A DNA stretch of 64,000 bases, from contig JAWKOC010000001.1 in the NCBI GenBank assembly GCA_041391365.1, positions 672,630 to 736,629 on the forward strand, written 5' to 3'. The stretch comes from JAGRAX01 sp041391365 (GTDB lineage: Bacteria > Bdellovibrionota_G > JALEGL01 > JAGRMV01). The notes under the pieces are model-generated. The model saw only the letters and a program-made list of their open reading frames with translations. It made no database searches and was not told where the DNA came from. The position numbers and the translations under genes were made by a program. Numbering within the stretch: the stretch's first letter is position 1; every line of letters begins with the position of its first letter. Positions 17,985 through 25,977 of this stretch are shown here, piece by piece.

Positions 17985-18456
17985 GCTTCACCTTTCTGAT
18001 TTCTTCTTGGGCTTTCTCAGGTGTCAAATTCTCAATATAAGGATCCAGATTGATCTGCATGGCAGGAGCCCCACCACATGCTCCCATGCACTCTACTGCA
18101 GAAAGAGTGTATCGACCATCTTCGGTGGTTTGACCTGCTTTGATTCCCAACTCTTGCTCAATCGCAGAAAGAACTTCTTGTCCTCCCCTGAGCTGGCAAG
18201 AAATGTTTCGACAAACTTGGACATGACAGGTTCCGTATTGGCCTGTGTTGTACATGGTATAAAAGGAAATCACACTTTCTACACGAGCCAAGCTTACATC
18301 CAGTTTTTGCGCAACATAGGCTCTCACTTCAGGTGTTAACACGGAAAACTCATGCTGCGCCAACCACAGAACTGGCAACAGCGCTGCGTCCTTGCGAGGG
18401 TAACGAGATACAATATCTTGAAATTGTTTTTCAGATTGTTCGGAAAACGTAATCAT
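17968..18456 (-). CDS. nuoE: NADH-quinone oxidoreductase subunit E
   Basis: A 162-aa thioredoxin-fold 2Fe-2S subunit. The four ligands are in CHVQVCRNISC (first and second of the set, about 89-99) and VECMGACGGAPAMQIN (C-x3-C, about 125-129). ESVISFYTMY is the conserved helix before them. The N-terminal helical domain (QDIVSRYPRKDAALLPVLWLAQ) is typical. It works with NuoF in NADH oxidation. It overlaps nuoC by 4 nt (ATGA) because nuoD, normally in between, is absent. Confidence 0.95.
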   Translation of the reverse strand: MITFSEQSEKQFQDIVSRYPRKDAALLPVLWLAQHEFSVLTPEVRAYVAQKLDVSLARVESVISFYTMYNTGQYGTCHVQVCRNISCQLRGGQEVLSAIEQELGIKAGQTTEDGRYTLSAVECMGACGGAPAMQINLDPYIENLTPEKAQEEIRKVKREHNH

Positions 18457-18938
18457 TGAAGATCTCCTCCCAAGTCTCTATCTCCTTTTAGCGGATAATC
18501 TTTTCTCTGGGGGTGCACACTAATGATGGGTGGGCTGAGAATGCGCGTGAGGTTGGGATGTCCCTCATAAGAAATTCCATACATGTCAAAGGACTCGCGC
18601 TCCTGCCAATTCGCACCTTTCCAGATATGCGTGATCGAAGGGACTTTGAGAGTTGCCTCGGGAACAATTACACGAATGCGCACACGGTGTTTTTGAGTGC
18701 TGGAGTACAAATGAACCACGCTTTCAAAACGAGGCGCAGCGGGATGATAGTCTACTCCACACAAATCTATGAACCGATCAAACTTGGCGTTGGGATGGTT
18801 TTGCAACACCTCAAGAACATCCAAAAACGCAGAAGCATGCACTTGAATCCAAAAATCACCGCAGGACTCCCCTGCCTTTTCATATTTTCCTTGAATGGCC
18901 GAAAGGATCTCACGTTGAATTTCTGGTTCCACCTTCAT
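18453..18938 (-). CDS. nuoC: NADH-quinone oxidoreductase subunit C
   Basis: A 161-aa, 30-kDa-type subunit. It shows FDRFIDLCGVDY (about 70-81) and the family signature WQERESFDMYGISYEGHPNLTRIL (about 112-135), then the C-terminal HPQRKDYPLKGD. It is a stand-alone NuoC, not a CD fusion. The ATG at 18938 follows the nuoA stop by 4 nt, with a GGAG site inside the end of nuoA; the longer in-frame start overlaps nuoA and is rejected. NuoC bridges the NADH arm and the quinone module, whose NuoB and NuoD subunits are not in this operon. Confidence 0.93.
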   Translation of the reverse strand: MKVEPEIQREILSAIQGKYEKAGESCGDFWIQVHASAFLDVLEVLQNHPNAKFDRFIDLCGVDYHPAAPRFESVVHLYSSTQKHRVRIRVIVPEATLKVPSITHIWKGANWQERESFDMYGISYEGHPNLTRILSPPIISVHPQRKDYPLKGDRDLGGDLQ

Positions 18939-18942
18939 CGAC

Positions 18943-19312
18943 TTACTCCCACTCCAAAGCTCCACGTTTCCACGCGTACAAATATCCAATGACCAAAATC
19001 AGCAAAAAAACCAAGAATTCCAACATGAGATATCCAGGACCCCAGCTCGACAATTTCTCTCGAAAAATCACCGCCCAAGGAAAAAGAAGAGCGGCCTCTA
19101 CATCCAGCAGCAAAAAGAAAATGGCAATCTTATGAAATTTGACAGGAAAGCTTTCACGAGCTTCCCAACCGCAGGAACCCCACATTCATAAGCCTCCATC
19201 TTGGTGCTTTGATAGACTTTGGGTCCGAGCAGACGACTTGTACAAACCATAAGAAAGGGGACGATCAGTGCGATCACAAAAGAAGCAATACTGGTAGGTA
19301 AGATTCAAGCAT
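18943..19312 (-). CDS. nuoA: NADH-quinone oxidoreductase subunit A, broken by two single-base indels
   Basis: Three reading frames together spell a complete NuoA. MLESYLPVLLL is in the first. FVIALIVPFLMVCTSRLLG through MEAYECGVPAVG is in the second. ESFPVKFHKIAIFFLLLDVEAALLFPW onward is in the third. One extra T in the run at 19278-19281 (AAAA on the plus strand) and one extra G in the run at 19164-19166 (CCC on the plus strand) restore one frame of 123 aa, the normal NuoA length, with the conserved YECG and DVE motifs. NuoA is a three-helix subunit near the quinone site. Both breaks are homopolymer contractions, so sequencing error is likelier than loss. The uncorrected 80-aa frame alone would lack the first helix. 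Confidence 0.85.
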
Positions 19313-19335
19313 TTTGTTCAAAAATTTGCGATGCT

Positions 19336-19364
19336 TAGGTACAACTAGGACAAGATCCTGTCAA
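19336..19364 (-). promoter_or_regulatory. Predicted promoter for the nuo operon
   Basis: A perfect TTGACA (-35, 19359-19364) is followed after 17 bp by TACCTA (19336-19341), a weak -10. The implied start is near 19329, about 17 nt before the nuoA ATG at 19312. No clear ribosome-binding site precedes that ATG. Confidence 0.45.
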
Positions 19365-19444
19365 GAAATACCCTTTCCATGACCCTGTAGGGTCTCAAAG
19401 GCCAAGGGCATTTTCTCTGTTTCCCAGTATTTTTCACATTTATA

Positions 19445-19474
19445 TTGACGCAATAAGTCTGTTCAATGTATAGA
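19445..19474 (+). promoter_or_regulatory. Predicted sigma-70 promoter for the small secreted protein gene
   Basis: TTGACG (19445-19450), 18 bp, TATAGA (19469-19474). The expected start is near 19481, giving a short leader that contains the strong AGGAGG ribosome-binding site at about 19489-19494 before the ATG at 19503. Confidence 0.6.
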
Positions 19475-19502
19475 TAGGGAAATTTTTTAGGAGGAAAAAC
19501 CC

Positions 19503-19877
19503 ATGAAAACCATGATCATCGCGTTGAGCCTGATGTGCTCAGCTTTTTTTGTCTCTACTCTCAAGGCTCAGAGTGACGTTATAGGTGGTATTGAGCATAT
19601 TCATGGCTGTAAAATCAGTCAAATCAATACAGGAGTCTACAAAGGCTTTCGATGCAGTGGTGTCGAAAAAGATTTTGTAATCAACCCAGCAGATACCGCC
19701 AGCTATGACTTGATCAAAGAACTTGTCAATACCGAGGCTACCGTAAGCGTGGCCTATTACAATCAGTGTATGTTTGATCAAACCTATGCCCAATACCTCA
19801 CAGATAGACCCCGCAACAATAGTACGAATTGCGTAAAAACCATTGCTGTAAAATCTTGGAAGTCTTCCAAAGAATAG
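19503..19877 (+). CDS. Small secreted four-cysteine protein, unknown
   Basis: A 124-aa protein with a Sec signal peptide (MKTMIIALSLMCSAFFVSTLKAQ, cleavage about residue 23). The mature part of about 100 residues has four cysteines (HGCK, FRCSG, NQCM and TNCVK), enough for two disulfides in an oxidising compartment. The composition is otherwise ordinary and I recognise no family. It has an excellent AGGAGG site 8 nt before the ATG and its own promoter, which suggests strong expression. It lies upstream of, and on the same strand as, the membrane kinase-metallopeptidase (104-nt gap). A functional link between the two is speculative. Confidence 0.65.
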   Translation: MKTMIIALSLMCSAFFVSTLKAQSDVIGGIEHIHGCKISQINTGVYKGFRCSGVEKDFVINPADTASYDLIKELVNTEATVSVAYYNQCMFDQTYAQYLTDRPRNNSTNCVKTIAVKSWKSSKE

Positions 19878-19981
19878 CCACCCCAACAATATTCCAACAT
19901 CTTTGCCAAACTGCGCAGGGCGTTCTACAATGAATGCCCTGTGACGTTGGCATTCTATGCATATGTTCTTGAGGATTGTGG

Positions 19982-22407
19982 GTGAGCGAGCCTTTCAAAC
20001 CTCATTCTTTTGGCCCCTTCTATCTCTTTCAAATGCTTGGAGAGGGAGGAATGGCCAAGGTCTACTTGGCCTGTGAGTTTCAAAACTTTGATCCCGCAGC
20101 CCCCAAGTTTGTCGCCGTAAAACACCTGCAAAAAAAATACTCCTCCCAGGAAGGATTTGTAAAGTGCCTGGTGGACGAGGCCAAAATTGCCAGCCTTTGC
20201 AACATCCCAACATTGTCGAGGTGTTGGATTTGGGCAGTGTTGGAACCGACTTCTACCTGACCATGGAATGGGTCAACGGAAAGAGTTTGGAAAAAGTGTT
20301 TCGAGCACTCAAAGACAAACGTAAGTTTTTGTCCAGACCCTTTCTCCTCTATATTCTCAGAGAAGTGGCCAAAGGTTTACACTTTGCTCATGAAGCCAAA
20401 GATAGCTCTGGCCGCCCCATCGACATTGTTCATTGTGACATTTCCGCCCAAAACATTTTGATCAGCTATGAGGGGGATGTGCTTCTTTCTGATTTTGGAA
20501 TCGCCACGGCAGAAAAAAGTCAACAACAAGCCCTGGCCGAAGTTGTTTTGGGAAAACTGTCCTACATGGCTCCAGAACAGCTTGCCAGAAAAGGGTTTGA
20601 TCGACGCGCAGACATTTATAGTTTTGGTGTACTGATGTTTGAAGGTCTTACCTATCGGAAACCCTTTCGATCCAAAAATGTCCACGAGCTTCAACAAGCC
20701 ATCATGAAGCAAGAACCGGATCTCTCCCACCCCAACATTCAAAACAACCCGAAATTGGCTCGATACATTGCCAGTACACTTTCCAAGGATGTCCATCAAC
20801 GCCCTTCTTCCTTGGAATCTTTTTTGGAATTCACCAAACATGAGGAAGTTGCAGACAAAGAGCAACTCAAACAACTCATGAGCGCCCTCTTTGCCCAAGA
20901 GAAAAAAAACGAAGCCATTACACGCAGCCTGGCTGTATCCGCATTGGCAGAAAAGAATGAACACGAAATGACTTCTCTCTTGGGAGTTGAAGAGGAATGG
21001 GGAGACGAGGAAAGTCCCAAGGAAAAAACAGAAATGATTTCCATCAATCCTCCCAACGATGTCACCCGAATTGCTCAGAAAAGCGTGGATGCCATTGGAA
21101 GAGTGTCTCTGAAGCAAAAATCTGTACTTCAAAAAGTGGAAAACCCAGTCATCTCCGAAGAAGTTTCCACAAACAACCATCTTCATGTGCAAAAGACATC
21201 TGAAATGGTCTCTTACTCCCAACCGTCGGTTTCCGATCTGCTGGAAGAAAGCATAGAAGCAAGTCTTGAACACACCGACGACAACACAGAAAGTTCTCTC
21301 AATGAACTTCAAGATCTTGGAATGGATTATCCAGAAGGCCAAGTGGAAGTGACGATGATGGATGACTCCATGGATGACCTCAAGGAAGACATTCGAAAGA
21401 ATCTCACACAGCCCATGAAATCTCCCATTTTTTCCCGTACCGATAAAAAAATCCAACCGGACATTTCACATAAAATCGAAAGACCCACATCATTGGCAGC
21501 TGTCCCTTTGAGCGAAAAAGAACAAAAAAAAGTTTCTGTAGAATCAAGTGGAGAAGAGATCACACTACAAATTCGAATCACACCCTCCATGCTCAAAAAA
21601 GCAGGATTTTTTCTATTTTTTGTGTTGATTGGTTTTTGTCTACCTTACATCTATCAATTCTTAGGTTCGTTTCAATCTACCAACATTCCCATTCAAGAGT
21701 TCCAAATGTATGTGAGCATCGAAGATTATGAACCTGATATTTCCTCTCAAAAGGAATATAGCAGTAATTTTTTTATTGAAGAAACCTGGATCAAACCCAT
21801 TCAACATTTCTTCTCGCAAGAATATGTAAAATATACCAAACAGGAAACTTCACCCTATACATTTGTGGTCAAAAACATTTCAGTTAAACAAAGTAGTCTC
21901 CCAGAAGAAGAGAGTTTGCTTTCGCTCTTTTCTCTTCAAGAACCTTTTGCAACTCTCAATGGAATTCATCGTGCAGGTTTAGATAGCGATCTTCGACATC
22001 AGGCCAAAATTTTTCTCCACTTCTATCCCAAAAAAGCCACAGAAAGTTTTCGATATCCCATTGACTGGACCAACAAACGACCCACGCATAGCGGAATTGT
22101 TTTTCTCCCCATCGATGACTTTCAAATTCAAAAACAACAAGTATTCATTGTTCATGAAATGCTCCATGCATTGGGAGCGAAAGATCAGTTCGACAAAAAA
22201 GGTGCTCCTTTGGTTCCCAAGGGACTCGCGCAGCCACGTAAAAAACCTCTTTATCCTCAAGAGCTCGGAGAAGTCATGAGCAGGGTCATTGCCACCAGCG
22301 AAACAGAATGGAGACCCATTGAATCTCTGCAACAAGCTGCGATTGGACCGTACACGGCTAAGGAAATCGGCTGGATCACCTCCGAGCAGTGGAAAGAAAT
22401 GAATTGA
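19982..22407 (+). CDS. Membrane Ser/Thr protein kinase with C-terminal HExxH metallopeptidase-like domain
   Basis: One missing T at 20196-20198 splits the gene; restoring it gives an 808-aa protein. The kinase domain (about 8-275) has the P-loop GEGGMAKVY from residue 20, VAVK Lys47, HCDISAQN (about 151-158, HCD instead of HRD), DFG (about 171-173) and MAPE. A charged linker of about 265 residues follows. A transmembrane segment (FFLFFVLIGFCLPYIYQFLG, about 543-562) precedes an outside domain of about 245 residues that ends with VHEMLHALGAKDQF. This HExxHxxGxxD zinc motif (from about residue 725) is of the zincin/snapalysin kind. The start is the GTG at 19982, 7 nt after GAGG. By the usual logic the kinase is cytoplasmic and the peptidase domain periplasmic. 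The substrate is unknown. Confidence 0.8.
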
Positions 22408-23041
22408 TCATTCTTCGTGTTGATCACGCCAGGAGCGTACGACACGAATTTGGTCCGTTGTAAGAAGATTCTTTTCCTGTGCTACTTCCAACAGATTTCT
22501 ATGTTGGAAATCGAATGAACAGGATTCCCTGCTTTTCAAAAAGCTTTACAGAAGACGCAAAGCCATAGGTAAAAATGGAAGCGATGGCCTGCACGTCAAT
22601 TTCTTGATCCAAAATACTTTGAGCTGCTTTGAGACTTGAGCCACCGGTACTGATCAAATCTTCAATAAGCACCACGGACTGTCCTTTTTGAATTCTTCCT
22701 TCGATTTGATTTTGTTTGCCATGCTCCTTGGAAGAAGAGCGAACATACGCCATGGGTTTCCCCAATGCCTGCGCAATCCACGAAGCCCATGCAATTCCTG
22801 CGGTCGCCACGCCACACACAACATCAAACGAAAGAGGTTCCAGCATCTGCAAAAAAGCCTGACACACTCTGATTCTTGCCCCGGGATCCGAGATCAAAAT
22901 TCGATTGTCACAATAAATGGGGGAAGATAGCCCTGAGGAAAACGTAAAAGGCTTATCAGGATTGAGCTCCACCGCCTTGTGCTCCAACAAAATAGAGGCG
23001 ATTTCACGAGCATTTTTCATTTCAATTTTCGAGCTTTCCAT
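22408..23041 (-). CDS. pyrE: Orotate phosphoribosyltransferase, 3' end broken by two indels
   Basis: The first 170 or so residues are an intact OPRT: FSSGLSSPIYCDNR (about 34-47), CGVATAGIAWASWIA, MAYVRSSSKEHGK and the PRPP loop VVLIEDLISTGGSS (about 123-136). Then the frame breaks. Adding one C opposite 22522-22523 and one A opposite 22496-22498 continues it through IPVHSISNIE and LLEVAQEKNLLTTDQIRVV to a TGA at 22408-22410, giving 211 aa, the usual length. Unrepaired, the frame stops at 22499 (180 aa). The enzyme makes orotidine-5'-phosphate from orotate and PRPP. Its corrected stop abuts the kinase stop with no gap (TGATCA). pyrF is elsewhere in the window. Confidence 0.88.
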
Positions 23042-23098
23042 CGCAACTGTGATACACTACGGCACAAAAGAGGGAAACTCTAAAAAAGGTATTTTTTC

Positions 23099-24364
23099 AT
23101 GACCAAAAAGAATTTTTCACTGTACAAACAAGCCTCCAACCAATGGCAAAAAGCTGCGGATTTGTACCAGCTTGAAAGCGATGTACGCACCATCCTTGAA
23201 CAACCCAAAAACGAAATCTCAATCAATTTTCCTGTCCGTATGGATGACAACAGCCTGCGTCTGTTCAAAGGGTATCGAATTCAACACAACAATATCTTAG
23301 GCCCCTACAAGGGTGGGATCCGATATCATCCCATGGTCGATCTGGATGAAGTCAAAGCCTTGGCACTTTGGATGACGTTCAAATGTGCATTGGTCGGCTT
23401 GCCTTTTGGAGGTGCAAAAGGTGGAATTACGGTAGACCCAACAAGCCTCTCGGGTGGAGAGTTGATGCGCATGACTCGAAGATTCACGCATGCGTTGGGA
23501 TCCAACATTGGACCCGAATATGACATCCCTGCTCCCGATGCAGGCACCAATGATCGAACCATGGCCATCATGATGGATACCTTCATGAATGCACAGGCCG
23601 CGTACAACCGAAACTCTCAAAGACATGTCGTGACGGGCAAACCATTGACGGTGGGCGGTTCTCTTGGAAGAGACAAGGCGACAGGACAAGGGTTGGTGTA
23701 CATCCTGAGCAATTGGGCAGAAAAACAAAAAATTGACATACGCAATTTCAAATTTGCCATTCAGGGATATGGAAACGTTGGTTCTCATGCCGCCATTTTG
23801 TTGGAAAACTTGGGAGCAAAAATGGTTGCCGTGCAAGATCATTCGGGTTCCATATACAATGAAAACGGCATTCCTGCTCTCAAGCTCCGACAGTATTCCA
23901 TTGAACATCGAGGGATTCGAGGTTTCACAGAAGCACAGGAAATTGCAGGGGATGATTTTTTTGGAATGGATGTAGATTTGCTGATCGCAGCTGCCTTGGA
24001 AGGTCAAATTCATGAAGGCAATGCACACAAAATCAAAGCCAAGATCATAGCCGAAGGGGCCAATGGTCCCACCACTGAAGAAGCCGAACGAATTTTGAAA
24101 GACAAAGGCGTGACCATTCTTCCAGATATTTTGACCAACTCAGGAGGTGTGGTGGTGAGTTACTTTGAGTGGACTCAAAACAAAACCAGTTCACAGTGGA
24201 CACTCGATGAAGTGGATGGAATGCTCAATCGTTTTCTCAAAGAAGCATTTTACCAAACACGAAAAATCTCCAAAGAGATGGACATTGATCTACGAACCTC
24301 AGCCTACATTGTTGCACTCAACAGGATCGCAAGCGCTTATCAAGAACGTGGAATTTTCCCATAG
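23099..24364 (+). CDS. gdhA: Glutamate dehydrogenase (Glu/Leu/Phe/Val family)
   Basis: A 421-aa enzyme of the hexameric small GDH class. Substrate and catalytic lysines are in GPYKGGIRYHP (K71), WMTFK (K95) and LPFGGAKGGI (K107). The acid region is PAPDAGTNDRTM (about 144-155), and the dinucleotide fold shows IQGYGNVGSHAA (about 220-231). The C-terminal NSGGVVVSYFEW is conserved. It interconverts glutamate and 2-oxoglutarate plus ammonia. The Leu/Val dehydrogenase subfamily is unlikely given length and motifs, but cofactor choice is not readable. It is divergent from pyrE and preceded by an AAGG site. Confidence 0.94.
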   Translation: MTKKNFSLYKQASNQWQKAADLYQLESDVRTILEQPKNEISINFPVRMDDNSLRLFKGYRIQHNNILGPYKGGIRYHPMVDLDEVKALALWMTFKCALVGLPFGGAKGGITVDPTSLSGGELMRMTRRFTHALGSNIGPEYDIPAPDAGTNDRTMAIMMDTFMNAQAAYNRNSQRHVVTGKPLTVGGSLGRDKATGQGLVYILSNWAEKQKIDIRNFKFAIQGYGNVGSHAAILLENLGAKMVAVQDHSGSIYNENGIPALKLRQYSIEHRGIRGFTEAQEIAGDDFFGMDVDLLIAAALEGQIHEGNAHKIKAKIIAEGANGPTTEEAERILKDKGVTILPDILTNSGGVVVSYFEWTQNKTSSQWTLDEVDGMLNRFLKEAFYQTRKISKEMDIDLRTSAYIVALNRIASAYQERGIFP

Positions 24365-24415
24365 ACCACAGTACCGATACTCGACAAAAGCTCTGCCTTC
24401 GCCATCTGAAAGTGA

Positions 24416-24440
24416 ACGAAATCTTAGTTTTCGATTTCGT
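24416..24440. repeat. Short inverted repeat between convergent genes
   Basis: ACGAAATC (24416-24423) and GATTTCGT (24433-24440) form a perfect 8-bp stem with a 9-nt loop. It lies between gdhA and the convergent 58-aa gene, in a 210-bp spacer where I see no gene. There is no T-run next to it, so intrinsic termination is doubtful. Confidence 0.35.
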
Positions 24441-24574
24441 CCGTTACGAATCGATCAAATGTAACAAAATCGATACGCTTGTTGACGAGATCATCTCGCC
24501 AAGAAAAAATTTGAGCTTATAAAATGCAGGCGAAATGGTCACATCGGATTATAGAACATTACAAATGTCGTAGA

Positions 24575-24751
24575 CTAGGCTTTGTAATTCGAAACCAAGG
24601 TACGAACCCCTAGCTTCTCAAAATTGACTTCGATTTTTCCTTTTTTGAGATTGGCAATCACTTTTCCTTTTCCAAAAAAAGGATGTTCGATGATTTCACC
24701 AATTTGATAACGCTGTTCCATTGAATATTCACGTGTTTCCGTCTGACTCAT
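24575..24751 (-). CDS. Small CarD/UvrD-tail-like protein
   Basis: A 58-aa protein. IGEIIEHPFFGKGKVIANLKKG then KIEVNFEKLGVRTLV resembles the small Tudor-like beta barrel (HPxFGxGxV...VxFxxxGxKxL) found at the end of UvrD/PcrA helicases and as the RNA-polymerase-binding part of CarD-like proteins. The ATG at 24751 is supported by a GGAGGAA site upstream; an 18-residue longer frame start is not. As a free-standing domain it could bind RNA polymerase or a helicase partner, but this is inference. It is convergent with gdhA. Confidence 0.65.
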   Translation of the reverse strand: MSQTETREYSMEQRYQIGEIIEHPFFGKGKVIANLKKGKIEVNFEKLGVRTLVSNYKA

Positions 24752-24901
24752 GTGCGTCTTCCTCCAAAAAATTTTGGCCCCCGTGTGGCCACGATCATCG
24801 CACATGCACCGTCGTGCAGGCGATTCTCCTCACCCAAATCGCCTTTGTTTATATCAAAACAAAGCGGGTGCGTCAACCAGTTTTGTGGACCGAAAATATA
24901 C

Positions 24902-25966
24902 CTAAATTTCCTGAAAAAGGTAAGGTTTTAGACAACTTATTTTCTCATTGTAGTGTTCAGGATCCATAAAATACACTGTGGCCGCAATAGAGGAAAGCAG
25001 TGAATTTCCGTCTTGAGGCGTGAAACACCAACCATACACGTTGTTACCAACAACCGTGAGCGTGTCTTTGACGATCACAGTTTGGCTGAGAATTCGACCG
25101 AAATGACCATGATCTCGACCAAACGAAAAGACGGTGTTGGCTGATTTTTTGTTGGTGATGGCCACTAGCTCATTGCTGGTAAGGCGTTGATACACCTCTT
25201 CTACACTGGTTTTGCGGTTAAGTTTGATGTGAAACCATACCGTATGCATGAACTGACTGTTGGTTTTGAGTGCAGAAGAAAAAACTTCAACATCTGCGCC
25301 CAACGTTTTGAAAAGTTCATGAGCATCTCTCGCGTGGTGAGTTCCAAACTGCGCATCATCATGCTCATTGACCACCGGGGCAGGAATAAAAGACTTATCT
25401 TGACTGATATCATTGGCTCGACGAATGCACACAAATCGAGCATGATCCAACTCACTCCCCTCTTGTCCTGCTCGTGCAATGGTTTTGAGCAAGATCGAAA
25501 GATTGTGTGTGTTGCAACTTACAACTTGCAAAAATTTATCTTTGACTGGATCCAGGGCTTCGTCATTGATCCCACGGGCATACATTTTTCCAAAGCCAAA
25601 CTCTGACCCTTGCGCAATAAAACCTTTTGTAGTGTGAAGGTAGTTTTCATACACTTGAGCTTTGTTTTGATTCCCCACAGGAGTACAGTCGATCACAACC
25701 GTGGCCTGGTCTAACGCCTGTTCAAATGTGTATTCGGGTTGAATCTCAATTTTTTTAAAGTCTTCAATGGTTTGCTCATCGGCTGCAAACTTTGCCCCTC
25801 TTCGAGAAAGAGCTTTGACTTTGGATCGATCATAAATGCTTGCTGATTTTTTGGAAAACGTAACTTCATCAATTCCAAGTTGATCTTTGAAACTACACAA
25901 CAAACCAATCAATGGTTCACCAATGGTTCCGGTTCCCACAACATGTACAATATTTTTTGTTCCCAT
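24902..25966 (-). CDS. Archaeal-type (type II) glyceraldehyde-3-phosphate dehydrogenase-like protein
   Basis: A 354-aa protein unlike the common bacterial GapA. The N-terminal Rossmann motif is VVGTGTIGEPL. VIDCTPVGNQNKAQVY (about 92-107) followed by GFIAQGSEFG and the catalytic VVSCNTHNLSILLKTIA (Cys about 151) follows the type II archaeal pattern, where VSCNTT is normal. The enzyme would oxidise glyceraldehyde-3-phosphate with NAD(P), in glycolysis or gluconeogenesis. The start is the ATG at 25966, with AGGAG 6 nt upstream; the preceding in-frame GTG is less good. It is 11 nt after miaB. Motif drift (CNTH rather than CNTT) leaves substrate choice open. Confidence 0.72.
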   Translation of the reverse strand: MGTKNIVHVVGTGTIGEPLIGLLCSFKDQLGIDEVTFSKKSASIYDRSKVKALSRRGAKFAADEQTIEDFKKIEIQPEYTFEQALDQATVVIDCTPVGNQNKAQVYENYLHTTKGFIAQGSEFGFGKMYARGINDEALDPVKDKFLQVVSCNTHNLSILLKTIARAGQEGSELDHARFVCIRRANDISQDKSFIPAPVVNEHDDAQFGTHHARDAHELFKTLGADVEVFSSALKTNSQFMHTVWFHIKLNRKTSVEEVYQRLTSNELVAITNKKSANTVFSFGRDHGHFGRILSQTVIVKDTLTVVGNNVYGWCFTPQDGNSLLSSIAATVYFMDPEHYNEKISCLKPYLFQEI

Positions 25967-25977
25967 CACAAACTCCT

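Noticed and set aside
20377..21456. 359-aa minus-strand frame within the kinase gene
   Set aside because: Antisense shadow; the plus strand has clear kinase motifs across the same bases.
24365..24574. Possible small RNA or gene in the spacer after gdhA
   Set aside because: Only an 8-bp hairpin is present and no frame or promoter stands out.
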